Notes under the pieces: model-generated
What the model was told of the DNA's origin: nothing
Database searches by the model: none
The model's input: the letters and a program-made list of their open reading frames with translations, nothing else
Translations under genes and position numbers: made by a program
Shown: positions 8,616 through 16,307 of the stretch, one piece after another
How the letters are laid out: each line of letters opens with the position of its first letter
Position numbering within the stretch: position 1 is the first letter of the stretch
Assembly: GCF_014649655.1 (NCBI RefSeq)
Contig: NZ_BMTL01000004.1
Coordinates: forward strand, 80,340 to 144,339
Reading direction: 5' to 3'
Length of the DNA: 64,000 bases
Origin: Streptomyces humidus
Lineage (GTDB): Bacteria > Actinomycetota > Actinomycetes > Streptomycetales > Streptomycetaceae

Positions 8616-9335
8616 GTGCCGGCCCCGCGTACCGGCCGGACCTGCTACGACTACTCGGTGGACCTTCTTCGACCCCACCTCCGCCTCTGCGCCGAGATCT
8701 TCGGCATGCCCGCCCCCACGGCCTCCTGGGTGCTGGCCGGCGGCTACGCGCTGCAGGCGCACGGGCTGCTGCGACGTCCCCACGACAACGTGGACCTCGC
8801 GACGGAGAGCGCGGAGCCGATGCCCCTGCTGGCGCAGACGCTGGCCTCCGCGCTGACTTCCCTGGGCCGCCACGAGGCGACGCCGCAGGACCTGGACCCG
8901 CTGTCCGCGCACCTGTCCGTGCGGGACCGCGAGACCGGCGCCGTTCTGCGACTGGCTCTGCACAAGGAGACCTTCTGGAGCCGGCCCGTCCTGACCCCCT
9001 ACGGTCCGGCCCTCTCGCCTCAGGACGCGGTGGGCACGAAGATCCGGGCGCTGTACGACCGCGGACTGGCGGTCGACATGATCGACGCGCGCGCGGCGAA
9101 CGCCCTCTTCACCTACTCCGGCCTGGAGGAAGCGGCCCGCCGGCACGCCCGCGACGACTTCGACCTGCCCGCGCTGCAGGCGCGGCTGGAGGGCACGGAC
9201 CACTATCCGGACTCGGCGTTCACGCAGTACGGCCTCGCCGAGCCCGACATCTCCGCCCTGCGGACGTGGGCCCAGTCGTGGTCGACGGATATCGCGGAAC
9301 GTCTGCTGGAGGAGGGGACGTCACCGGACGCCTGA
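8616..9335 (+). CDS. AbiEii/AbiGii-like nucleotidyltransferase
   Basis: 239 aa from GTG 8616; a GTG at 8658 (VDLLRPHLRL) is an equally good start. The nucleotidyltransferase signature is visible as VLAGGYALQAHGLLRRPHDN followed by VDLATE (GG...DxD-like; the first Asp is replaced by Asn in HDNVD). A SPQDAVGTKIRALYDRG helix matches the AbiEii fold. AbiEii proteins are toxins of type IV toxin-antitoxin/abortive-infection systems, but solitary Streptomyces versions without an AbiEi antitoxin are common, and none is adjacent here. It lies at the right end of a decayed island. Activity unproven. Confidence 0.75.
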   Translation: MPAPRTGRTCYDYSVDLLRPHLRLCAEIFGMPAPTASWVLAGGYALQAHGLLRRPHDNVDLATESAEPMPLLAQTLASALTSLGRHEATPQDLDPLSAHLSVRDRETGAVLRLALHKETFWSRPVLTPYGPALSPQDAVGTKIRALYDRGLAVDMIDARAANALFTYSGLEEAARRHARDDFDLPALQARLEGTDHYPDSAFTQYGLAEPDISALRTWAQSWSTDIAERLLEEGTSPDA

Positions 9336-9527
9336 GCGGGCCGGAACGCCTCCGCCCCCGCTTCTGCCCCACCTCGGCCCCGCCGTCGCCGCCGTAGCCA
9401 CCGCCGTCGCCGGACGCGTTCCGGATCGGTCCGCAGGCGCCGGAGCCGATCACCTTCCGGGCAAGGAGGAGCGGGATGCCCTCCCGGTCCTCGGTGATGA
9501 CCCGGCGCAGCGGGAGAACGAAAGCGG

Positions 9528-9555
9528 CCCGGAACCGACGTCGGTTCCGGGCCAC
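9528..9555 (-). terminator. aspS terminator
   Basis: Perfect 28-bp palindrome with 14-bp arms GGCCCGGAACCGAC/GTCGGTTCCGGGCC, 44 bp downstream of the aspS stop. Read leftward it is followed by GCTTTCGTT, giving a short U-rich tail. The rest of the 9336-9598 gap has no supported gene. Confidence 0.85.
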
Positions 9556-9598
9556 CCCGTGTTTCCGCGCTCCTGCCGCCCCGCCGGGCGCTCGCCGG

Positions 9599-11362
9599 CT
9601 ACTTCGGCTGCGGCTTGCGCACCGACAGGTGCAGCTCCCTGAGCCGGGCCTCCTCCAGCTCCGTCGGCGCGCCCATCATCAGGTCCTGGGCGTTGCCGTT
9701 GAGCGGGAAGGCAATGGTCTCGCGGATGTTCGGCTCGTCGGCCAGCAGCATGACGATGCGGTCGACTCCGGGGGCGATGCCACCGTGCGGCGGGGCGCCG
9801 AAGCGGAACGCGCGCAGCATGCCGGCGAACTTCTCCTCGACGGTCTCGCGGTCGTAACCGGCGATCTCGAACGCCTTGAGCATGATCTCGGGCTCGTGGT
9901 TGCGGATCGCGCCGGAGGACAGCTCGACGCCGTTGCAGACGATGTCGTACTGCCAGCCGAGGATGTCCAGCGGGTCCTGGGTCTCCAGGGCCTCCAGGCC
10001 GCCCTGCGGCATGGAGAACGGGTTGTGCGAGAAGTCGATCTTGCCGGTGTCCTCGTCCTTCTCGTACATCGGGAAGTCGACGATCCAGCAGAAGCGGAAG
10101 ACGCCCTCCTCGAAGTGCCCGGCGCGCTTGGCGGCCTCGACCCGCACCGCACCCATGATCTTCGAGACCTCGTCGAACTCGCCCGCGCCGAAGAACACCG
10201 CGTGGCCGGCGGCCAGGGACAGGCGCTTGGTCAGCTCGGCCACGTTCGCCTCGGTCAGGAACTTGGCGATCGGGCCGGTCAGCGAGCCGTCCTCGGCGAC
10301 GCGGACCCAGGCCAGCCCCTTCGCGCCCTGCGAGACGGCGAAGTCGCCGAGCTGGTCGAAGAACTTCCGGGGCTGAGCGGAGACGTCCGGCACCGGCAGC
10401 GCCCGCACGTGCTTGCCCGCGAACGCCTTGAACTCCGAGCCCTCGAAGACGTCGGTGATGTCGACGAGTTCGAGCTGAGCCCGCAGGTCCGGCTTGTCGG
10501 AGCCGTACTTCAGCATCGACTCGCGGAACGGGATCCGCGGGAACGGCGAGGTGACATGGCGGCCGCCGCCGAACTCCTCGAACAGCTCGGTCATGAGCTT
10601 CTCGATCGGCTGGAAGACGTCCTCCTGCTCGACGAAGCTCATCTCGACGTCGAGCTGGTAGAACTCGCCCGGCGAACGGTCCGCACGGGCGTCCTCGTCA
10701 CGGAAACAGGGGGCGATCTGGAAGTAACGGTCGAAGCCCGAGATCATCAGCAGCTGCTTGAACTGCTGCGGGGCCTGCGGCAGCGCGTAGAACCTGCCCG
10801 CGTGCAGCCGGGACGGGACGACGAAGTCGCGGGCGCCCTCGGGGGAGGTCGCCGACAGGATCGGCGTCGCCATCTCGTTGAAGCCCAGCGCCGTCATCTT
10901 GTGCCGCATCGCCGAGATGACCGACGTACGCAGCATGATGTTGCGGTGCATGCGCTCACGGCGCAGGTCCAGGAAGCGGTACTCCAGGCGCCGCTCCTCG
11001 TTGACCCCGTCCTCGGCGTTGATCGTGAAGGGCAGCGGGGCGGCCGCGCCCAGCAGCTCGACCTCTCCGACCTCGACCTCGACCTCGCCGGTCGGCAGAT
11101 CCGCGTTGACGTTCTCCGCGCCGCGCGAGACGACCTTGCCGTCGACGCGGACCGTCGACTCCTTGGTCAGCTTGTCCAGGGCCTCGTACGCGGGCGTGCC
11201 CGGCCGGGCCACGAGCTGCGTGATGCCGTAGTGGTCGCGCAGATCGATGAAGAGGATGCCGCCCAGGTCGCGCCGATTGTGCAGCCAGCCGCTCAGCCGG
11301 ACGTCGCTGCCGACGTCAGAGGCGCGGAGCTCGCCGCAGGTGTGGGACCTGTACCGATGCAT
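9599..11362 (-). CDS. aspS: Aspartyl-tRNA synthetase (bacterial type)
   Basis: 587 aa, class II synthetase. It has an N-terminal OB-fold anticodon domain (1-110), motif 2 with FRDED at 220-224, a GAD insertion domain (about 290-410) and motif 3 GIAPGVDR at 528-535. The N-terminal [10 protein letters not shown] has His in the position that, in bacterial AspRS, goes with relaxed tRNA-Asn recognition. It may therefore be a non-discriminating enzyme feeding the GatCAB amidotransferase route (inference). Start ATG 11362. A perfect parS-like palindrome sits 45 bp upstream in its promoter region. Monocistronic with its own terminator. Confidence 0.97.
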   Translation of the reverse strand: MHRYRSHTCGELRASDVGSDVRLSGWLHNRRDLGGILFIDLRDHYGITQLVARPGTPAYEALDKLTKESTVRVDGKVVSRGAENVNADLPTGEVEVEVGEVELLGAAAPLPFTINAEDGVNEERRLEYRFLDLRRERMHRNIMLRTSVISAMRHKMTALGFNEMATPILSATSPEGARDFVVPSRLHAGRFYALPQAPQQFKQLLMISGFDRYFQIAPCFRDEDARADRSPGEFYQLDVEMSFVEQEDVFQPIEKLMTELFEEFGGGRHVTSPFPRIPFRESMLKYGSDKPDLRAQLELVDITDVFEGSEFKAFAGKHVRALPVPDVSAQPRKFFDQLGDFAVSQGAKGLAWVRVAEDGSLTGPIAKFLTEANVAELTKRLSLAAGHAVFFGAGEFDEVSKIMGAVRVEAAKRAGHFEEGVFRFCWIVDFPMYEKDEDTGKIDFSHNPFSMPQGGLEALETQDPLDILGWQYDIVCNGVELSSGAIRNHEPEIMLKAFEIAGYDRETVEEKFAGMLRAFRFGAPPHGGIAPGVDRIVMLLADEPNIRETIAFPLNGNAQDLMMGAPTELEEARLRELHLSVRKPQPK

Positions 11363-11406
11363 CGTCGTTCATCCAGTCTTCGCGGATCGGGGTCTGGGTT
11401 TCATGG

Positions 11407-11422
11407 TGTTTCACGTGAAACA
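11407..11422. promoter_or_regulatory. parS site (ParB-binding palindrome)
   Basis: TGTTTCACGTGAAACA is a perfect 16-bp palindrome containing the Streptomyces parS consensus GTTTCACGTGAAAC (11408-11421). ParB loads on such sites around oriC to organise chromosome segregation. It lies between aspS and the divergent SpoIIE-type gene. Confidence 0.93.
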
Positions 11423-11527
11423 ACCCCAGCGTACCGGGCACGTGGTGATCGCCTCCCACCATTACCGGGTGGCAGCGATGCCGGTGAGCAGTGGCACTCT
11501 TCGTTCCCCTCTTCTTAAAGTGGGGCA

Positions 11528-13711
11528 ATGCGCACTGGCGAGCCGCTGCCCGCCGTGGGGGAGGTCCTGGTCTCTCTCGCGACCGGCGTGTGGCACTGGG
11601 ACACCGCCACCGGGCTGGTCACGGTCGACGCCGAGGCGGCCCGGCTGCTCGGTCTGCCCGCCGAGGAGACGGTCCTCACGGAGGCCCAGACCCGGGCCCG
11701 TCTGCACCCCGTCGACTGGAACGAGATCACCGGCGTGGTGCAGCTCGCCGTCGCCGAGGGCACCCTCGCCGAGGTGCGGATCCGGATCATGGACGAACAG
11801 GGGCGGGTCGTCCGGGTCGTCCGCAGTCGCTCGAAGCCGTCGTTCGATCCGGCGAGGAAGGCGTACGAGCTGATCGGCACCCTCCAGGAGGTCACCGAGC
11901 CGACTCCGGGCACCGCCGCCGGACGGACCGCCGTCACCGGCGACTGGCGGCGCTCGCGTGAGGCGTTCCTGCTGGACGCGGGCCGGGCGCTGGCCGAGGC
12001 GCGCTCCACGGCGGAGGTGCTGCGGGTCGCCGCGGCCCTGTCGATGCCGGGCTTCTCACCGGACGGACTGGCCGTCTTCGGCGTCACGGGCGACCGGCTG
12101 ACGATCATCGGCCACCACGGACAGCAGCCTGGCGACGAAGTCCCCTTCACTCAGATGTCCCTCCAGACCGACTATCCGGCCGCCGAGGTCGTGCGCACGG
12201 GGCGGGCCGTCTATCTGTCCTCGCCCGAGCGGTACAAGGAGCGCTACCCGCTCACCTGGCCCCTGGCCGAGCCCTTCCGCCGTCACTCGTGGGCCTTCCT
12301 GCCGCTGACCGTCGCCGGCCGCACAATGGGCGCGTGGATGGCGGCCTTCACGTATCCGGTGGCCTTCACCCCCGACGAGCGGTCCGTGCTCACGACCGTC
12401 GCGAGGATGCTCGCCCAGGCGCTGACCCGCGCGAGCGCGGCGGAGAACCAGCGCGAGCTGACCGACGGTCTGCAACGCTCCATGCTGCCCACCCTGGGTC
12501 CCGAGATACCGGGCTTGACGCTCGCCGCCCGCTACATACCGACCGGCGGCGGCCTCCAGGTCGGCGGTGACTGGTACGACATGATCCCGCTGCCCGGGGG
12601 CGCGTCCCGGGCGAAGCGCGACGGCGGCCGGTTCGCCCTGGTCATCGGCGACGTCCAGGGCCATGACGTCCGCGCGGCTGGCCTCATGGGCCAACTGCGC
12701 ATCGCGCTTCGGGCGTACGCCGCCGAGGGACACCGCCCCGACGCCGTCCTCTCCCGCGCCTCCGGCTTCCTGCACGGTCTCACCGACGCGAACGGAGGCG
12801 CCGACCTGCGCTTCGCCACCTGTCTCTACGTCGAGGTCGACCCGGCGACCGGCGTCCTGGAAGCCGCGAGGGCCGGCCATCTGGACCCGGCGGTCCGGAT
12901 GTCGGACGGAACAGTGCTGGTCAGGGCCACCGCGGGCGGCCTGCCCCTGGGCATCGACCCGGACGCCGACTACCCCACCACCCGGCTCGTCCTGGAGCCC
13001 GGCGAAACGCTGATGCTGTGCACCGACGGCCTGTTGGAGACCGGGGGCCACGACCTCGAAACCGGCTGGCAGCGCGTCCGCAAGACCCTGGAGGCGCACG
13101 AGGGCGACCTGGAGGAACTGGCCGACGCCCTGGTCCAGGCGGTGCACGGGCCCTCCTCGCACCACACCACGGGCCCCCTCGCGGACCGTCGCGAGGACGA
13201 CATAGCCCTCCTGCTGCTGTGCCGGCAGGGCGAGGGCGGCTGCGGGCAGGAGGGCGCCCTCCTGCCCGCGCGGCGGCTCGTGCGCCGTTCGATGCTGACG
13301 GTCGCGCAGGCCGAACCGGAGCGGATCGCCGTAGCCCGGCAGCAGGTGCGCGAACTGCTGCACGACTGGACCTGTGCCGACCAGGTCGACTCCGCGGTCC
13401 TGCTGGTCTCCGAGACCCTCACCAACGTCCTCGTCCACACCGACGCCGACGCGCTGCTCGTCGCCGAGGTCACCGGCACGCCCGGCGAACGCCGGCTGCG
13501 CGTCGAGGTCACCGACACCAGCGACGCCCTCCCGCACAAGCGCCGCCCCGGCGAACTGGCCTCCTCGGGCCGCGGCCTCGTCCTCATCGAACTCCTCGCC
13601 CACACCTGGGGCGTGGCGCCCCGGGGCGAGGGCAAGAGCATCTGGTTCGAGTTCTGCGAGCCCCAAGAGCCGGGCAAAACCGAAGAATCGATGCCTCAAA
13701 CTCCCCTGTAA
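11528..13711 (+). CDS. PAS-GAF-SpoIIE PP2C phosphatase with C-terminal ATPase domain
   Basis: 727 aa. Domains in order: PAS-like sensor (about 10-125, GVWHWDTATGLVTVD ... IGTLQEVTE), GAF (about 145-300), SpoIIE-type PP2C phosphatase (about 320-560, with VGGDWYDMIPLPGG, LVIGDVQGHD, CTDGLLETGG and a REDDIALLLL end), and an RsbW-like HATPase_c domain (about 585-720, SSGRGLVLIELLAHTWGV). Such proteins control anti-anti-sigma phosphorylation in response to signals sensed by PAS/GAF; having both phosphatase and kinase-like modules suggests a self-contained partner-switching device. It begins just downstream of the parS site. The start ATG 11528 lacks a strong ribosome site, so a leaderless transcript is possible. 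The targets are unknown. Confidence 0.93.
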   Translation: MRTGEPLPAVGEVLVSLATGVWHWDTATGLVTVDAEAARLLGLPAEETVLTEAQTRARLHPVDWNEITGVVQLAVAEGTLAEVRIRIMDEQGRVVRVVRSRSKPSFDPARKAYELIGTLQEVTEPTPGTAAGRTAVTGDWRRSREAFLLDAGRALAEARSTAEVLRVAAALSMPGFSPDGLAVFGVTGDRLTIIGHHGQQPGDEVPFTQMSLQTDYPAAEVVRTGRAVYLSSPERYKERYPLTWPLAEPFRRHSWAFLPLTVAGRTMGAWMAAFTYPVAFTPDERSVLTTVARMLAQALTRASAAENQRELTDGLQRSMLPTLGPEIPGLTLAARYIPTGGGLQVGGDWYDMIPLPGGASRAKRDGGRFALVIGDVQGHDVRAAGLMGQLRIALRAYAAEGHRPDAVLSRASGFLHGLTDANGGADLRFATCLYVEVDPATGVLEAARAGHLDPAVRMSDGTVLVRATAGGLPLGIDPDADYPTTRLVLEPGETLMLCTDGLLETGGHDLETGWQRVRKTLEAHEGDLEELADALVQAVHGPSSHHTTGPLADRREDDIALLLLCRQGEGGCGQEGALLPARRLVRRSMLTVAQAEPERIAVARQQVRELLHDWTCADQVDSAVLLVSETLTNVLVHTDADALLVAEVTGTPGERRLRVEVTDTSDALPHKRRPGELASSGRGLVLIELLAHTWGVAPRGEGKSIWFEFCEPQEPGKTEESMPQTPL

Positions 13712-13783
13712 GGATGAACCTCCGCAACGCGCCCACGCGGTGGTGGGGCATATGCCTAGCGTCCGAGGCGGAGGTGATGCTCG

Positions 13784-14671
13784 ATGCACGAGCAGAACAA
13801 CACGCCGCCGCCTCAGTCGGCGGCACGGCGGGACGCGATCGACGTCAACGACTTCGTCTTCGCGGCGACGGGGGCGCGGGTACGGAGGCTGACGACAGCG
13901 GACGGGATCCACTGGTTCCCGGCCGTGGACGTGGCCACAGCACTCGGTTATGCGAACACGCGGGACGCGTTGCGTCTCCGGGTCGCACACCAGCACACAA
14001 CATCTCTCGACGATCTTGCACGAAGCGTCGGTACGGCCGACGCTTTGTGCAACATTGCAGGTCACGGGCTCAAGAAGTCCATGAGGATGGTGAATCTCCG
14101 CGGTCTCGTCCAGCTGGTGAACGGCTCCACCAAGCCGGAGTCACAGCCCTTCAAGCTCTGGGTCTCGGAGGTCGTCGCGACCATCCAGCAGGAGGGCTCC
14201 TACTCCCTGGAGCCGGCCCCCGTGCAGCCCGCCCCTGCCGGCGGCACCGCGTACGTCATGCCGACGCAGGTCGTCGAGGCCATCGTCCGTCTCGAAGAAC
14301 GAGCCGCGCGGACGAACGACGTCCTCGGGCAGATCCTCGACAACCAGCGGATGATGGCCGGCGTGCTGCGGGACATCGCCGGGTCCCTGAGGCCCCCCGC
14401 CGTGGACACGTCGAAGCCGACGCCCCGCGAGCTCCTCGCCACCTGGAAGTCGAAGAACCTCGTCGTCACCGAGGACGTGCACGCGGTCGCCGCGCTCCTC
14501 GCCCCGGCGTTGACGCGCGGCGAGGCCCGCTACCGCGTGGAGGAGATCGCCACCCGCACGGGCCTCTCGCACGAGCGCGTCCACGACTGTCTGCGCATGC
14601 TGCTCAAGCGGGGCTGCGTGCGTCAGACGGGCTGCACCGCGGACGGAGCGTCGGTCTACGTGCTGCCGTAG
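13784..14671 (+). CDS. Bro-N domain DNA-binding protein with C-terminal winged helix
   Basis: 295 aa from ATG 13784 with a GGAGG ribosome site. The N-terminal BRO/antirepressor-like domain (about 20-140) includes VRRLTTADGIHWFPAVDVAT and ALGYANTRDALRLRV, then a MVNLRGLVQLV segment, as in phage antirepressors. A coiled middle (VRLEERAARTNDVLGQIL) precedes a winged-helix-like end (YRVEEIATRTGLSHERVHDC, LRMLLKRGCVRQ). No phage genes surround it, and it seems to be a chromosomal fixture between aspS and the pirin locus. It is likely a transcription regulator; the target is unknown. Confidence 0.85.
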   Translation: MHEQNNTPPPQSAARRDAIDVNDFVFAATGARVRRLTTADGIHWFPAVDVATALGYANTRDALRLRVAHQHTTSLDDLARSVGTADALCNIAGHGLKKSMRMVNLRGLVQLVNGSTKPESQPFKLWVSEVVATIQQEGSYSLEPAPVQPAPAGGTAYVMPTQVVEAIVRLEERAARTNDVLGQILDNQRMMAGVLRDIAGSLRPPAVDTSKPTPRELLATWKSKNLVVTEDVHAVAALLAPALTRGEARYRVEEIATRTGLSHERVHDCLRMLLKRGCVRQTGCTADGASVYVLP

Positions 14672-14692
14672 CAGGCCCCGCGGAACGGAAAG

Positions 14693-14729
14693 GGCCCGAA
14701 GTCGCAATCCAACGTTGCGGCTTCGGGCC
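14693..14729. terminator. Bidirectional terminator
   Basis: GGCCCGAAGTCGCAA and TTGCGGCTTCGGGCC form a 15-bp stem with one G-T wobble around a 7-nt loop. It is followed by TTCT rightward and by CCCTTTCC leftward, between the convergent Bro-N gene and pirin remnant. Confidence 0.85.
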
Positions 14730-14749
14730 TTCTCGCAAGGTACCGGAAC

Positions 14750-15457
14750 TCAGCCGGCCTGCGGGCCGCCTTCCGCCATTCCGTGGACCGCCGGGATCGT
14801 GCCCAGGCGCCCCTTCTGGAAGTCGTCGAAGGCCTGCTGGAGCTCGTCGCGGGTGTTCATGACGAACGGACCGTAGTGGGCCATCGGCTCGCGGATCGGC
14901 TGCCCGCCGAGGAGGACGACCTCCAGGTCGGGCGTGTGGGAGTCCTGCTTCTCGTCCGCGCGGACGGTCAGCGAGGATCCCGCGCCGAAGACGGCGGTCT
15001 GGCCCAGGTGGATCGGGCGGCGCTCGGTGCCGACCGAACCGCGGCCCGCCAGGACGTAGGCGAGGCCGTTGAAGTCCTCACGCCACGGAAGAGTGAGTTC
15101 CGCACCCGGTGCGAGGGTCGCGTGGACCATGGTGATGGGGGTGTGCGTGATTCCCGGGCCGGCGTGTCCGTCCAGCTCGCCCGCGATGACACGCAGGAGC
15201 GCGCCGCCGTCCGGGGTGGTCAGGAGCTGCACGTGTCCGCCGCGGATGTCCTGGTAGCGCGGGGCCATCATCTTGTCCTTGGCCGGGAGGTTCACCCACA
15301 GCTGGAGGCCGTGGAAGAGACCGCCGGACATGACCAGCGACTCCGGCGGCGCCTCGATGTGGAGCAGGCCCGAACCGGCCGTCATCCACTGGGTGTCGCC
15401 GTTGGTGATGGTGCCGCCGCCGCCCTGGCTGTCCTGGTGGTCGAAGATCCCGTCGAT
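14750..15457 (-). pseudogene. 5'-truncated pirin-family gene
   Basis: From IDGIFDHQDSQGGGG (15457) to the stop, the sequence matches the C-terminal two thirds of a Streptomyces pirin: QWMTAGSGLLHIEAPPES, GLFHGLQLWVNLPAKDKMM, PWREDFNGLAYVL, then the C-terminal cupin. Family members carry about 95 more N-terminal residues, including the metal-binding HPHRG motif; here these are absent. Upstream, the frame reads through GTHVAQGGT to a TAA with no start codon. A Shine-Dalgarno AAGGAGGT (complement of 15461-15468) sits just before the junction, as if a deletion joined the leader to codon ~96. Translation could only restart at the internal ATG 15385 (211 aa), lacking the first cupin's metal ligands. 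Probably inactive. Confidence 0.75.
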
Positions 15458-15460
15458 CGT

Positions 15461-15468
15461 ACCTCCTT
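15461..15468 (-). promoter_or_regulatory. Orphaned Shine-Dalgarno of the pirin gene
   Basis: AAGGAGGT on the minus strand, followed by ACGATCGAC with no ATG, GTG or TTG at the right distance. It marks where the original start codon and N-terminal coding sequence appear to have been deleted. Confidence 0.55.
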
Positions 15469-15528
15469 GGGCGACGTGCGTCCCAGTTTAGTTGAGCGTT
15501 GAACTTTCTGCCACCCGTAACAGCGAAA

Positions 15529-15552
15529 GCCCGGAGGGCATTCCCTCCGGGC
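15529..15552 (-). terminator. Terminator of the SseB-like gene
   Basis: Perfect 10-bp arms GCCCGGAGGG/CCCTCCGGGC with loop CATT; leftward it is followed by TTTCGCTGTT, a U-rich tail. It lies 39 bp past the stop of the SseB-like gene. Confidence 0.88.
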
Positions 15553-15590
15553 ACTCCGCCGACCGGGCGGGACAGGACCTGCGGAAACGC

Positions 15591-16070
15591 TCAGCCGTAC
15601 ATCCGGCGCATCGCGAACTCGACCATCTGCTCCACGGCCTTCGCGTCGAAGACCATCCGGTGCTCGCCCTCCATGTCGAGGACGAAGCCGTACCCGGTGG
15701 GCAGCAGGTCGATCACCTCGGCCCCGGTGATCACGAAGTACTTGGACTCCTTGCCCGCGTACCGGCGCAGCTCCTTGAGGCTGGTGAACATCGGGATCAC
15801 CGGCTGCTGGGTGTTGTGCAGGGCGAGGAAACCGGGGTTGTCGCCGCGCGGGCAGTAGACCTTGGAGGTCGCGAAGACCTGCTGGAAGTCCTCGGCGGCC
15901 AACTGACCGGTGGTGAAGGCCCGCACCGCGTCCGCGAGGGACGGCGGGGACGGCTCCGGATAGAGCGGCGGCTGCTGGCCGTAGCCGCCGTGGCCGCCGG
16001 GCATCTGCTGCTGCGGCGGGGCGTACTGCTGCTGTGCGGCCCCGTCCATGGGCTGGCCGTATCCGTACAT
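15591..16070 (-). CDS. SseB-family protein
   Basis: 159 aa. The N-terminal 50 residues are Gln/Gly/Pro/Tyr-rich (MYGYGQPMDGAAQQQYAPPQ), followed by an SseB N-terminal-type domain: LADAVRAFTTGQLAAEDFQQ, VFATSKVYCPRG, FLALHNTQQPVIPMFTS, then YFVITGAEVIDLLPTGYGFV. SseB-like proteins are linked by name to serine sensitivity in E. coli and, in secretion loci, to type III translocation; the actinobacterial members have no proven role. It is divergent from the large acyl-CoA dehydrogenase and has its own terminator. Confidence 0.8.
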   Translation of the reverse strand: MYGYGQPMDGAAQQQYAPPQQQMPGGHGGYGQQPPLYPEPSPPSLADAVRAFTTGQLAAEDFQQVFATSKVYCPRGDNPGFLALHNTQQPVIPMFTSLKELRRYAGKESKYFVITGAEVIDLLPTGYGFVLDMEGEHRMVFDAKAVEQMVEFAMRRMYG

Positions 16071-16208
16071 GGGCGCAAGCGTACCGAGACGAGCGGGTCG
16101 GTGAGCCGCAGGGGAATCATCCGGCCGCCGCCAGGAATCGCCCGCCGTCGCCGCCGTCGCGCCGACTAGAGCCTTCTCACACTTGGCCGAGTGGGGGTTG
16201 CGACTTAT

Positions 16209-16220
16209 TACCGACGGGTA
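16209..16220. promoter_or_regulatory. Possible operator upstream of acyl-CoA dehydrogenase
   Basis: TACCGACGGGTA is an inverted repeat (TACC/GGTA) about 90 bp before the dehydrogenase start, in a locally AT-richer stretch. TetR-type fatty-acid regulators often use sites of this shape; which one, if any, binds here is unknown. Confidence 0.35.
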
Positions 16221-16307
16221 GCATCATCGTAGCTACTTGTTGGTACGTGAACTAGCGCGAGGATCCAGTGCCTCGCCGATCTCTCTAGGGAGCCGGGAGC
16301 CGTCACC

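Noticed and set aside
8616..9335. A complete AbiE toxin-antitoxin system
   Set aside because: No AbiEi antitoxin gene is adjacent and the DxD-like motif is altered, so only a solitary nucleotidyltransferase can be supported.
9220..9555. Possible 111-codon minus-strand gene between the AbiEii-like gene and aspS
   Set aside because: Its start lies inside the aspS terminator palindrome and half of it is low-complexity; only a short stretch (about 9430-9520) looks protein-like.
9476..11518. 680-codon plus-strand frame opposite aspS
   Set aside because: Antisense shadow of aspS; composition dominated by Arg, Leu, Val, Asp in a periodic pattern.
13784..14671. Bro-N gene as evidence of a prophage
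   Set aside because: No integrase, structural, lysis or att sequences around it; neighbours are core genes.
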